Origin: Tubiluchus corallicola
Lineage: Eukaryota; Priapulida; Priapulimorpha; Priapulimorphida; Tubiluchidae
Reading direction: 5' to 3'
DNA length: 62,000 nt
Assembly: GCA_030141605.1 (NCBI GenBank)
Contig: JAQGDQ010000084.1
Location: forward strand, 295,001-357,000
Positions 46,330-57,808 of this stretch are shown here, one piece after another (the stretch's first letter is position 1; each line of letters opens with the position of its first letter). The position numbers and the translations under genes are program-made. Below the pieces are notes generated by a model. That model saw nothing but the letters and a program-made list of their open reading frames with translations. It did not search any database and had not been told where the DNA came from.

Positions 46330-47135
46330 TTAAAGCAAAATCGGACCCAATCTTAAACTGTCGATCAAAAAAATCAACTCATTAAAATATTGAAAGGAAA
46401 CATACAATTTCTTTTCAAAAATGACTTTTGTAAAAGAATTATTACCGCGGAAACACAATTTCGCGTTCGCGTCACTAGTTCTTCGCTGTTACATGCATTT
46501 CGCCTTTCACTAGTTAAGTGGTATTTATGTAGAATGCGGATGCGGATGTGGATGCGTTTAGGGGTGCGGATTAGATGAAATCGGTTTATATTGTCTTCAA
46601 CACACCCGTTTATGCACCCTACGTATGCGCTATTCTTTTTCTGCAGCTATCCCGCAGGTGGAGAACGCGTACGCATGATACATAAACACCACTTTAGACG
46701 GGCATTAGCGCCTGCAGTTTCAAAACGCGTTACACGAAAAAACAGGTGCTGTACCTCTCAGTTTAGATGTGTTAATTTGTGACAAACTGTTCAAGTTCGA
46801 CTGCTCATGGGTGAGCACAGCAGCAAATTTGAATTTGAATTTTTATCTAAAAATTTGCCTAGTTTTAGTACAACACGCTGAATATCTTACAGTAGCACCG
46901 TACTTCAATTTTCGCTTTCACAGACACGTGCAACATGCTCGCGGAATATTTTTGCGTTGAAAATTATATTAGTTTGTGATGTCATCAATAGTTGGGCTCG
47001 CCTGTCGTTAATGAAGTTTTAAATCTATTATTTAATTATCAGATACTATTGCAGTATTAATTGCGTTAAAATGTGTACTTTTTATCGAACTTGAAAATAG
47101 GATAATGTATGAAAAATCATCCTGTCTTCCTTTAA
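46330..47135 (+). mobile_element. TTAA-c MITE carrying a nested element
   Basis: Starts TTAAAGCAAAATCGGACCC and ends CATCCTGTCTTCCTTTAA. Colinear with 31453-32072 apart from the 177-base insertion at 46517. Confidence 0.85.
46517..46693. mobile_element. 177-bp PIF/Harbinger-like MITE with TTA duplication
   Basis: AGTGGTATTTATGTA at the left mirrors TACATAAACACCACT at the right. TTA flanks both sides (46514-46516 and 46694-46696). The related empty site CTAGTTAGACGGGC is intact at about 31639 and 43560. A 3-base TTA target duplication is typical of PIF/Harbinger. Confidence 0.85.
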
Positions 47136-47694
47136 CTCCACTTTTACTCTATCTTTACTACGTTACCATGACGCACTTGCCAACATCTTCTGTAATTTTC
47201 TGAATCTAAATTATATTTACCGCAGCAGAATGTGTTTACCTTATTAATTTAGCGCGCATTTGATGCACGCCTGCCAATGTGTGTCCATTAACGATCTTAT
47301 TACGTTCTCTAAACATAGCAAATATTCGAAACAAAACGGAAATGTCTATATTCACTATACGAGCTCAGTATGTACATCCGAATGTTTTACTGGTTAAGCA
47401 TTGCGTCCCATGGTTTCTTTATTGACACGTCGATTTCTTTAACAACAGCACAATAATACATGCTGTGTACCTAGAGGTTTCCTTGTTGAAGCTGTTAATG
47501 CATACATGTCTATAATTCTCCACACAAAAACCTTGCTGCAGTATGAATAAGTGTTATATCGTATAATAAAACAATAATATTGCCCGTAATATTACGTAAT
47601 ATTTTATTATCCTAGCCGTGATACGACTTCTTTAACACCTATATGCTAGACATTCGAGAATTACACTCCAAATGTTGAGAAATTGATAGTTCGC
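47136..47694. other. Spacer without recognised genes
   Basis: No recognised feature; CGTAATATTACGTAATATT at about 47585 is a short palindromic stretch. Confidence 0.5.
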
Positions 47695-48232
47695 AATAAG
47701 CTTTTTCACAGTTCCAGCGATTGATGATGATCGTGAAAAGGTCAAAGGTTAAGTGTACTAGACAACGCATTTGTGTACACTTGACAATGCCTCGCAGCCC
47801 AAGTAATAGTAACAGTTTTAACTAGCTACTGTAATAGTAGCAGTTTTAACAGCTATTGTAATAGTAACAGTTTTAACAGCTATTGTAATAGTAACAGTTT
47901 TAACAGCTATTGTAATAGCAACAGTTTTAGCAGCTAGCTAGAATCTTACCTAGTTCATTTTTTCTTGTTCCCAAGCAAAATTCTGCTAGTAAATTACTTT
48001 TAGCACAGACTGGTGCATAATTAAGTAAAGTCAACGTAAAACAACTGAACTTACTGAACTGATGCGCTAAGCGACTTTGCTTTACACATGTCACGTGGCG
48101 GTTGTAGTTAAGACACGTTGCTGTGGTACACTTAACCTTTGACTTACAGCAACTCAGTTGTACTAAAACGTAGTTAAGTCTTTATAATGTAATAAATCAA
48201 TATATCTTTTGTGTACTAATATGATTTAATAC
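47695..48232 (-). mobile_element. K-family MITE, inverted long variant
   Basis: Starts AATAAGCTTTTTCACAGTTC; AGGTCAAAGGTTA is at 47739-47751. At 47805-47940 it holds five copies of a 27-base unit (AGCTATTGTAATAGTAACAG then TTTTAAC) absent from other copies. The end (48155-48232) matches the extra internal segment of 7123-7735, so the right terminus is missing. Confidence 0.8.
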
Positions 48233-48274
48233 CATTACTTTCACATCGCCAATGCAAATATCATTATGTAAAAA

Positions 48275-48563
48275 TCATATAAATTACTTCTAATAATTAT
48301 GCGCATATTTTAATTCATCTGTTCTATCTAGGTAACAATACATCAAAATAAAAAGATGCTTATATATTACCGAAAACTACTGTTTTCATACCGTGATTGT
48401 AAGTATCATTGATAAAAACCATGTTCAATTTAATTCAATTCAAATTTTTATTTCGGTAACTTATTTCGATAACACACGTAAATTATTTCTAATAATTAAG
48501 CACATACTTTAATTCATCTGTTCTTCGTTTCTATTTAATTTACGTCAAATTAGAAAGATGCTT
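48275..48563. repeat. Direct repeat, two copies of about 90 bp
   Basis: TTCTAATAATTA.GC.CATA.T then TTTAATTCATCTGTTCT, ending in AAAGATGCTT, occurs at about 48285-48362 and 48486-48563. Confidence 0.65.
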
Positions 48564-48699
48564 TGACACAAACAACTTCACGAAATCACATCTGGGTCGG
48601 TAACTTTGAGATAATATTTGAACTTGGGGCAAATTATGAACCAGTCTAGCTCTCCCGCCTTTTTCTCCAATATTAAAATCAAAACCACTAAAGTTTTCG

Positions 48700-48935
48700 A
48701 CATCCATATTGGTTGAATCATCAGCATAGTGAGAACGAACCGAGTTCGAATCCGAGTGGGAAAACTTTCCAACCGATATTATAATTCCTTACATACCTAC
48801 TCCTGCGTCTTCTACGAAATTTCACAGTTTATTCTAAAAACCGTGAGGTTTAAGACTGTATTATGGACTTTACGAAATGGCAAGCCCCGAAGGAGCATTG
48901 ACTTAATAAAGAAATATGGCAGAAGGTAATGGTCA
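48700..48935 (+). repeat. Possible tRNA-derived SINE
   Basis: CGAGTTCGAATCCGAG (48741-48756) is a good B box. The A box upstream is weak (TGGTTGAATCATCAGC) and the A-to-B distance is short. A tail region with TTAATAAAGAAATATGG follows. Low certainty. Confidence 0.3.
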
Positions 48936-49083
48936 CTGGTCTCCAATGACCACAAGAGCATTCTCGAACATGTGTTTGAACAGGAGTACTCCAGTTTCCC
49001 ATTAGCAATTACTGGAGTTGCACCTGGAATCATAATCATATCTACAAAGCCTAGGGATTCTCATGGTTCTCGTTTCAAAATGA

Positions 49084-49591
49084 TTAAAGGAAAGAACAAC
49101 TCATTCTGCATGTTGGGTTTATTTTACTGTTATCACTTAAACTTAGAAAAATATAACAAAGAAATTTGCGAAAAACTTTCTAGAAAGCATAGATTTAAAA
49201 TACACTACCTGTGAATAGAAATTTTCAGACGTGGTGGTTGCCACCATTCACTTGAAAATTATGACGTAGCTGGGAAACATTGTGACTTTTCGTAAGCACC
49301 TCATGGCTGCTTATGTTAATTCAAACTTCTACAGCTTACCTAATGTTCACGCAAAAATATTACAAAATTAGCTGTTTAATTTTTTCGTTATACTTTTGAC
49401 GAAGATTGACAATGCGCTACTTTTCTTCAAGACGAATGACGTCATTGGAAGAAGAATGGGCGTTGAAAATGGGAGCGTCCAAGCATGAAGTGATCGCGAC
49501 TTTAAAGTGATTTTACTAATTACACGAGGCGCTTTTTTTCGCGAACATTGAAATAAGCCTAACGTCCTAGAAAGCTTGTGTTTTCCTTTAA
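49084..49591 (-). mobile_element. TTAA-b MITE, inverted complete copy
   Basis: TTAAAGGAAAGAACAACTC at the left and TGTGTTTTCCTTTAA at the right. TGACGTCA is retained at 49437-49444. GTTGCCACCATTCACTTG and AATTATGACGTAGCTGGG are family blocks. Confidence 0.87.
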
Positions 49592-50064
49592 TAGATCTTC
49601 AAGCAAACACCTGGAACAGCTGACAAAAAGAGGAGCTTTTGAAAATCTAGAGGCAGCAGTTGAAAAAGATAACAAAACTCGGACGCGGATTAGACACAAA
49701 AGTCACTTTCAGCTTTTGTGATTCAAAATTTGCAAACACAAATGTTGAATCAGCGAAGGACGCAATTTTGAAGTTCAAATCAGCACGACGGCGAAGTTTC
49801 TGTCACATCTGAACGAAAAATACGACATAGACTCACGTGTCTAGAACTCATGAAGTCGTTATGTTCGAAGATTAATTTCAACAAATAAAGTGAAATGGTT
49901 AGCTGTCAAATGCATTACACCCACCCCCCCTCCCCTCTAAAACCAAGGACAATCCAGGTCGTCCTGTCTTTCATCGTTGTAGACTTCCATGTGTCGTAGT
50001 AACAGTAAAATTGTTGATTGGTGACAGTCGAACCACAACTGTTACAAGTACTTATAGTTAAAAC
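49592..50064. other. Spacer without recognised genes
   Basis: A C-run block lies at 49921-49935. No supported exon. Confidence 0.5.
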
Positions 50065-50400
50065 AACAACTAATAACTGTAACATGCCGTCTGGTACTGC
50101 CTTGTAAATAATCTTATAGTTAAAACAGCATAACTTTATTAAAACTTTTACTTTACATAGTTAAAAATAATGCCAAACGTTTCGACAGACTATTGTTGTC
50201 ATCATCAGTGGTAAATTTACAAACAAACAACCAGTTTATATAGGCAGAGCATATTGTGCACTAATTAAGTAATTAACAGAAGCCAAATAGGTAATGAATA
50301 CGTAAACCGACCAGCAGCTAGTCGTAAACGTTTGGCATGATTTTAATTTTTAACTTTTAATGGAAAAATTTTAATGAAACTGTGTTGTTTTTAACTATAA
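50065..50400 (-). mobile_element. Penelope-like element fragment with hammerhead-type motif
   Basis: The minus strand reads CTGATGATGACAACAATAGT, then CTGTCGAAACGTTTGGC (about 50213-50172). This is the CTGATGA..GAAAC arrangement that hammerhead-like motifs of Penelope-like elements show. TATAAACTGG and CCAAATAGGTAATGAATACG flank it. An inverted AAACGTTTGGCAT recurs at about 50327. Confidence 0.4.
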
Positions 50401-50627
50401 ATGTTTTTATGTGCCAGTGATAAAAATAGGCTTGTTACAAGTATTTCAAAAGGTTATTCATCTTGTACGTCTCTTTTGCGAACACAGTGGTGCTTCTCCC
50501 TCCTGGGCATCTCCCTCTTTGTGTCAGGAGAAAGTGAGATGCCGTAAAAGCAAGTCTTTCTTTATGAAACATTAACACAGAATTCGTGCTTTCTTATGTT
50601 GCTCTAACCGATGATTCATTGTATTGA

Positions 50628-50777
50628 TGTACTTAGATCCAGATCATGCGCTTAGATCCAGAGGATGTACTTAGATCGAGATGATGTACTTAGTTCCATA
50701 TGATGTACTTAGATCCAGATGGTGTACTTAGATCTAGATAATGTACTTAGATCCAGATCATGTACTCAGATCCAAAC
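50628..50777. repeat. 20-bp minisatellite, about 7 copies
   Basis: GATGTACTTAGATCCAGAT repeats at 19-20 base spacing, immediately left of a TTAA-c end. Confidence 0.9.
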
Positions 50778-50800
50778 GGTGGCAGCTATAGCTTTAGTTT

Positions 50801-51930
50801 TTAAAGGAAGACAGGATGATTTTTCATATACTACCCCATTTTCAAGTCCAATAAAAAGTATACATTTTAACACAATTAATACTGCAGAAGTGTTTCAGAT
50901 AATTAAATGATAGATTAAAATCTTAATTAACGGCGGGCGAGCCCAACTATTGATGACATCACAAACTAACAAAATTTTCAACATCAAAAATATTTCATGA
51001 GCGTGTTGCAGATGTTTGCGAACGAGAAATTTGAGGTACAATGCTACCGTACAGAATTCAGTGTAATATGCAAAAACTCCGCGAATTTTAAGTTAAAACA
51101 TTTAAATTTCAAGTCTACAGCTGTGCTCATGCTTTGAGCTTTCGAAAATGTGCGCCACATCACAACTGAACACATCTGACCTGAGAGGTACAGCGCCTGT
51201 TTTTGTGCTACGCATATCCGAGATTCAGGCGCTAATGCCCGACTAACTGGCAAATGGTGAAATGCATGTAACAGCGAAGAACTAACCGCCAGAAAGCGAA
51301 ATTAAGTTTCTGCTTCATAATAATAATAAGGTAATAATTAATAGTAATTTCAGGACATAGCCCAGGGATAACACCTTAAGTAACTCAACCCTTATTTCCA
51401 AGGTGGTACTGGTTATTATTACCTGCATGCTACTTCAATAAACAAGAACGTTATAAATAAGTACGTTATAAACTTGTACATTATAAACAAGTACATTATG
51501 AACAAGTACGTTACAGACTTGTGCGTTATAAACAACGATGTTATAAACTTTACATTACAAAAAAGTACGTTATAAACTTGTACGTTACAAACAAGTATGT
51601 TATAAACGTGTAATTTATAAACAAGTACGCTACGAACAATTACGTTATAAACAAGTATGCTACAAACAATTACGTTATAAGCAAGTACGTTATAAACTTG
51701 TAAGTTACAAAAAAGTACGCTGCAAACAATTATGTTATAAACAAGTCCGTTATAAACAAGTACGTTACAAACAAATACGTTATAAACAGCACGTTATAAA
51801 CAAGTACGTTATAAACAAGTACAATTCTTCACGTAAGTTATTTTTTAAAAAACAAGATGTTCTCTTTCAATTTTTCGTAGAATAGATTGTTTTGGGCTGT
51901 AAGTTAAGATTGGGTCAGGTTTTCCTTTAA
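50801..51930 (-). mobile_element. TTAA-c MITE, inverted, expanded by a minisatellite
   Basis: TTAAAGGAAGACAGGATG at the left and CAGGTTTTCCTTTAA at the right are inverted ends flanked by TTAA. Family sequence runs 50801-51304 and 51835-51930; about 530 bases between are foreign, mostly an array. Confidence 0.85.
51440..51828. repeat. 15-bp minisatellite GTACGTTATAAACAA
   Basis: About 26 units of AAGTACGTTATAAAC with TACAAAC and CTTGTAC variants. It lies within the TTAA-c copy. Confidence 0.93.
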
Positions 51931-52315
51931 GCATTGTGCTTAGTTCGCTCTTGTCCAGAACCAAACTTCCATAAATCGAAACCTTCGCTCGATAATCTTG
52001 CAAGTTGCAACTCTTTTGGGACTTCTCATCAAATTACGGTTATGTTAATACGATCTGCGAATGAAGCGACACTGATACTCCTCCGTTTCACCCACTTCCG
52101 GGTCCCTGAAGAGTTTGAGAGTTTGCGTTGCCGGTGGCAGGTTGTCATGTAAATGTATTCTTATACAAGATTAATCGTGGTAATCTAAATTTGCTCTCTG
52201 CCTGTATACATATGAAAGCTTGTGCTTTGATTGCAAGTCACTTCATACAGGCTTTAGAATAAAATATGATGAACGGATAAGATCTGGGACTGCATTTAAT
52301 ACATTTTATCATTCA
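51931..52315. other. Spacer without recognised genes
   Basis: A 72-codon frame (51934-52152) has no motif. Nothing else recognised. Confidence 0.45.
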
Positions 52316-52985
52316 ATGTAGGGGAGACCGGGGATGATTGTAACACCGCGTATTTTCCCTTGTAAATACGTAAACGCTTAGTTACTGTGTTATAGACTGG
52401 TACCTAGACAAAGCACACAAAATCCTCTACAAATGTTGTCATTAACGTTGTAATGGATTACTTGTAAATATATAAAAGCTTAATTATTATTATTATTATT
52501 ATTTATAAAATTATGTACAAAATACATTACCTCTATTTGTAGGAATATGTTTAAAATTTGTAAAAGCATTTAAAACGTATTAAACCTATTCACACATATA
52601 TATATTATTATAGAATCTAACGCATGAGACACAATGAACGACAACGATTATATACAATAGACATAGTTACAGATTATAACCCATCACAACGTGCATACAT
52701 AATAAAAAATAACTAACATATTTTAATACATAGTAACAAAACCTACACGCATTACACACAATGACAAACAGCGAGTACAATTATAATAAACATAATTACC
52801 AATTCTCATGCAAATTCACATAATCATAAATAAAAATAAAACGCCTAGCGAGTGTGTTATAGACTAGTACCTAGACAAAGTACACAAAATCCTTTACAAG
52901 TGTGATCATTAACATTGTAAGGGATTACGTAACAACAAGTCCCTTGCTCGGGTTATGTTGTAACACAGCCTAGGACAAAATGAAA
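52316..52985. mobile_element. Degraded TIR element with GGGGAGACCGGGGATGATTG end
   Basis: TAGGGGAGACCGGGGATGAT at 52319 resembles MITE ends found in many animals. An 80-base segment (GTGTTATAGACT.GTACCTAGAC to AAGGGATTAC) occurs twice, at 52388-52465 and 52853-52928. Between them is an (ATT)n run and an AT-rich insert, possibly a minus-strand LINE tail. The opposite end is not clear. Confidence 0.4.
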
Positions 52986-53599
52986 CAGTGGTAGTTATAT
53001 TTAGTTATCTGGCCTGATTTTGACAGTGAACCTAGACTCAGTAGTACGCTTAATAACAGAAACAAGCCAATGCACAAGTACATGGCAGCCATTTCAGAAC
53101 AGTGAAATTTCATTCATATTGTACTGAAAAACTACTGATCAAGTTTTTAACAACTAAATTATTCAACATAATGTCTAGCAATAAATCTTAATTCTGATAA
53201 AGAAATGTTGATCAAAATCAATGATAATTGCTGATAAGTGATGGCTTAGTAGGTGGAATCGTTAGAATCGCAATTGTGGCATGTATAAAATGGCCCTGTT
53301 GAACTATGGCGTTAACACTAGCCCCAAGTGGACTTTTGTACAGACTAACCATGATTTAAAAAATATTTCAGTGCTTTAAAAAAACTTGTTATAGCATAGA
53401 TGATTGTGTAAACACGAGTTCAGAATGAAGAATGCTCTAAAATATTGAAAACTACAATAGCTTATTTTAAATCAAAGTTTAGATTAAATAATAATTACCT
53501 CGGACACTCAAATTTCGTTAAACTTTCAAAGCTACGTGCGGCTCAGTGAATCTACTAAGATTGGCAATGGCGCCTTTTTGTCATGTGCGCGTGGCCGAC
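52986..53599. other. Spacer without recognised genes
   Basis: No recognised feature. Confidence 0.5.
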
Positions 53600-54451
53600 A
53601 AATAGAAGGCGGTACCGTGATAACCATGATCATGAACTGTTGTGTTAGTTTCATGACGTCATATGATGTACAGCCCATTTTCGTGACATCACACACTTAA
53701 GCAGTAACACTTATGCCAATGTGCTTGATGCGCAGGGGAAGACGCCTGCCTTTGCACAAACTGTGGTTAGTTTCTGACGTAAGCAATAGCTATGTTCGGT
53801 TGCCGTTGATTAACTTTCCAAGCTAATTATTCAAATATAGGCTGCATAAGATTATGGATATCCATAAAATAAGACCAAAAATCCATAAAATAAAATTTGA
53901 AAAATGCATAAAATAAGAAATGCATAAAATAAAAAAACATTTTTTTGTGATTTTTTTGTACAAAATAAGGCAATCAAAACTGAATACAGGCATTGGATCG
54001 GAAACTTCAGCCTAGAGGGCATTCTACATTCGTACCAAATAGATGAATTATTTGAACTGAAGTGATGAATTACAAGGCATTGTCTCGTAAAATTTGATTA
54101 AACTTGAAGTGATATGAAACCGATAAAATTAAAACGAAACTGATAAAATTAAAACTAAGTCCTGCGTGTTTAAAAACACGTTTCAAGCACTCCTGTTTTT
54201 ACTTTTTAATTGATTTCCCCCTGCGCATCTCGTTCCAGGTATAGTCTATTTCTTATTTTATTGATATCCATAAAATAAAATTTCAAAAATCCATAAAATA
54301 AGCTATTTTATTTATTTTATACATATCCATAATCTTATGCACCCTGATTATATAAGGAACAATTGTTAACTTTTATAGGCTAGAAAATGTATATTTTGGA
54401 CAGTAAATTAAAATGAGATTGAGTCTAAACAATCGTCCGGTCTTCCTTTAA
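53600..54451 (+). mobile_element. Diverged TTAA-c relative, split by a TIR element
   Basis: GACGTAAGCAATAGC.ATGTTC, TTGCCGTTGATTAA and the end ATCGTCCGGTCTTCCTTTAA parallel the TTAA-c family. Sequence identity is lower than between other copies; the left limit is uncertain. Confidence 0.45.
53840..54344. mobile_element. TIR element with TGCATAAGATTATGGATAT ends
   Basis: TGCATAAGATTATGGATATC at the left and CATATCCATAATCTTATGCA at the right are near-perfect inverted repeats. Internal ATCCATAAAATAA motifs repeat in both orientations. About 505 bases; non-coding. Confidence 0.8.
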
Positions 54452-54485
54452 TAAAATTTGAAAATATCGTACTTTAATTAGTAGA

Positions 54486-54833
54486 TCAAATAATCAAGAA
54501 GAGCAAAGATTTACTTTCAGCTGTTAAAACGGCCTCGTACTCAGTTCTCCACTCATTACTGACATGCTTGTAGCAGACAGGTCGCCCAAAAGTCATTGTT
54601 ACATAGTCTTCGCAAGATCCTTTAGACAATGGTAACGCAAATGTAGACTGTTTGACCAAACCCGTGTTACAACCAGCTCTGGTCTCCCCTACATAAGCAA
54701 CGCGCATGCGCTCTGCAATAACCAAGCAGTTCTTTGTGATTATTGCAGTCGGTTTGTTCTTGCATGAAATTGCACTTGTCACACGTCGTAATAGATTATG
54801 TAAAAATGCAAACTGAACAACTGTTCTATTCAT
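54486..54833 (-). CDS. Unsupported open frame, hypothetical
   Basis: 115 codons on the minus strand starting MNRTVVQFAFLHN. It has a few Cys residues but no domain, signal peptide or splice context that I recognise. It lies between MITEs and is likely a chance frame. Confidence 0.12.
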   Translation of the reverse strand: MNRTVVQFAFLHNLLRRVTSAISCKNKPTAIITKNCLVIAERMRVAYVGETRAGCNTGLVKQSTFALPLSKGSCEDYVTMTFGRPVCYKHVSNEWRTEYEAVLTAESKSLLFLII

Positions 54834-55150
54834 TTTAATCTTTCTGTTCCATTACGTTGCATTCTATTACGCTACGGTTGGTTTCATCTTCTAAAGCTTT
54901 ACGATGCCCGGGTAGAGAAGCCAGTTGACAGTCACTTTATAAATAGCCAACGGCAATATTTCGATGGACAAGGGGGCGGAAAAGATAAACTACTTCACGC
55001 AGATGGAGTTCAAGTGAAGAAGCCAATCAAGGGTCCGCCCGGGAGGCACTTTTCAGAAAGCACCACTTTCATCAAGTGCATCGAAAAAAATTATTCGGTG
55101 GCAACAGTAAAAAAGTCAAAACACCTGACAATGTATTTTTCCATGAAATG
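54834..55150. other. Spacer without recognised genes
   Basis: Slightly GC-richer segment (GGGTCCGCCCGGGAGGCAC at about 55029) with no recognised gene. Confidence 0.4.
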
Positions 55151-55245
55151 TAAAGCAAAGCAGCCTGCCGCATCAGTTCAGTAACTTCAGTTGTTTTACG
55201 TGGGCTTTACTTAATTATGCATTAGTATGTGCGTATGGTGATTTA
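55151..55245 (+). mobile_element. K-family internal fragment
   Basis: GCATCAGTTCAGTAACTTCA and TTACTTAATTATGCATTAG match the K family. It joins a TTAA-a fragment directly at about 55246. Confidence 0.75.
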
Positions 55246-55362
55246 AAAAGAAGACAAACAAAAATTCCTTTCAACGCGAGTACGATATACGCATAAAATT
55301 GCTATAAAGTAATATAATTTTTTCTGAAACCTACTTGAGGTACCCCTTTTCTTGCCCTTTAA
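55246..55362 (-). mobile_element. TTAA-a right-end fragment
   Basis: TTTCAACGCGAGTACGATATA, ATAAAATTGCTATAAA and GGTACCCCTTTTCTTGCCCT then TTAA match the end of 21964-22635. Confidence 0.75.
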
Positions 55363-56124
55363 GTCGACTGTGACGTTTTGAAGAAGCCTCTATATGCATT
55401 GTAGATTTTTTAGTATGCAGGAAGAATGTACTTCTTTGCAACCATTTTTTCAGTAATGCTTTACTGTTTAACTTTTTTTTATTTTATTTCAGACATTTAA
55501 AGCCCATAAGACAAGAATAAAATAAGGCACAAGTAAAAACCCACAGAGATAGTACGTTACAGAAACATAGTACACATGTATAAGAAAGGGTTAGTTAGAA
55601 TGGGACACATATGGGTGTATACCACGTGGTATATGATTATGCTATCTTTGTCACGACTTAAAAATGTTCGATTTAAAAATTGTATCAGCATTGTACAACA
55701 AGTTATTGATAACAGTATTCTGACTCAAAAACAGCCTACTTCTGAGACTAAACACAGCATATGCATGGTGTGTGGGTGCGCGCGTGCGTGCGTGTAGAGG
55801 AAAAGCGCAAAAAAACCGTTTTGTCCTTACCCCCCCTATTTAGCTGCCGCCTCTTCTCTTACGTCAACAATGCTCCTCTAAATTTCAACATAACTGCCCC
55901 CCACCACCTCGGCTGAAACAAAACTGTCTCAATGCATACATTCGTAAAGAATGATCGCGTTTAGCTGACATTTAGTTCCCATGAATTTTACATGGCAGCT
56001 AAAGTAGTGCCATTCTCCAGAGTACTTGAAACAGGCTCTTAATGGATCAAAGACACAACGTCAGCACCTGTTTCTTGTTTTAGTACCCGGTGGCCTATAA
56101 ATAATGTGCAATTAGGTTGACGTG
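55363..56124. other. Spacer without recognised genes
   Basis: A 73-codon frame at 55576-55797 has no motif. No RNA gene is seen. Confidence 0.45.
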
Positions 56125-56382
56125 AATCATGTCCCCTGTGAAAGTGTTAGTAAAACTTGTAACCGTGTACCAGCAAATCCTTGAACTGCAACAATTTAAG
56201 CTATTAGTAAGCAAATATTTCTTGTTTACGATTTTATCAAGTTTACGTATAAATTTTTGCATGATTATTTGTTCGAAATTACAATTACAAATTACAACAT
56301 TAAAATTACATAATATGTTTGTTTCGTTTTACACAGTATTAAAAAAATGCTTAAAGTTGTTCTGAAGCAGCACTGCCACTAA
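56125..56382 (+). mobile_element. GGCGG-family MITE, right half
   Basis: GTGTACCAGCAAATCCTTGAA, AAGCTATTAGTAAGCAAA and the end GAAGCAGCACTGCCACTAAT match 26841-27788. It lacks the nested element and the left half. Confidence 0.75.
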
Positions 56383-57110
56383 TTTTAACTACGGGGCCGT
56401 ATCAAAAACTGCACAGGTCCTAATGTTCTTTTACAATCATCACAATATTTATTCCATCAAGAAACAAACAAACAAACAGTCAGGATATCCTAAGTCTTGA
56501 TCTCGACCGACCAAATTCCGATTCTACCCGACACAATAATAAACAACAACATCTGATAACATTATTTTAATGATTTCACTTATTTACAATGAGCTGATCT
56601 GCAGCCCTACAAATTCACTGTTAATATTATGGTATAATTTCTAAATAAATATTTAACAATCATAATAAATAAACGGAGACAATTGTCCAATTTAGGCCTT
56701 ATTAGCAATCATCACATTCAGCTCTGATGTGTAAACTCACACGCAAAGTACTTTTATTTACAAGGTATTAAGATTTAGAAGTACAATTACATACTAAAGA
56801 TTACTCACACAATTGAACATAAAGAATATTCAAGTCGTTGTATGTTTTAATTAGCTTAACGAAGATAATCGTTTATACAAGACGAACAGAATTATCAGCT
56901 AGGTGCGTAAATTAAAAAAAATCATTTAAATCATGTAGCATTAATAATTAATAAACCTATAATTAATAATTAATTAATATCGTCAGGTTAAAAAAGAAAT
57001 CATTATGGTTCAATTCATAAATCACAATGACTAAAAGTGGCAAATTATTTTGTTATGCATTTCTTCCATACTTAAGGGTTGTTTATGAAGCTAAATGTCA
57101 AAATTTAAAA
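56383..57110. other. Spacer without recognised genes
   Basis: AT-rich; TTAATAATTAATAAACC-type palindromic runs at about 56940-56980. Confidence 0.5.
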
Positions 57111-57573
57111 CAGTAAACTTTGTGTAACTCAAAATCCCATAAATCAAATTTTCGCCTAACTCAAAGAATTTCAGCGGAATGGAAGAAATTCTTCTTTCTT
57201 CCCCCAAAAACAACATCGTTTAACTCAAAATTTTGCCTAACTTACATAAAAAATTATGGTCCATTCGATCAAAATACTTCGCCTAAGTCAAAAATGCAAT
57301 TTATACTCCAGAAAACAAAGTTTTGTACAACTCAAAAACAGTATCGTCTTCTGGGAAAATTCGGATGTCTTGCAAGTCCTTATAATTTGTTATTCTTCAT
57401 GTAATTGTCATCAAATCTTGTCGTTTATGTATAGAAGGGTTGACTTTCTACCTTCTATTTAGCTCACTGTCTGGAGGAGGGGTTTAGAGTTTCTATGCTA
57501 GAAAATGGTCAACATTGTCTAACTCAAAGTTTTTTCGGTCCGGTTGGATATGAGTTATGTGGAGTTTACTGTA
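57111..57573. mobile_element. Mariner-like MITE with ACAGTAAACT ends
   Basis: ACAGTAAACTTTGTGTAACT at the left mirrors AGTTATGTGGAGTTTACTGT at the right, with TA at the right edge. TAACTCAAA motifs repeat throughout. Frames are not coding. Confidence 0.75.
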
Positions 57574-57808
57574 GTTTAACATCAAATCAATGCTGGATTT
57601 TCTTATTAAGTATAAGCACCAATAACCCTGTTGTGGTCAGAATATGCAGACTGACCATCAGTAGAGAAGATTAAGCTATAGCTAGTCTGTCAAAATCCAC
57701 ACAGAGAAAAAATCAAAGTATAATATGCCCAACAATTAATTAGAATGATTAACGGCATAACCCTAACATTATAAGTTTAATTACACGGTTTGAATTTGTG
57801 CTTGCATA

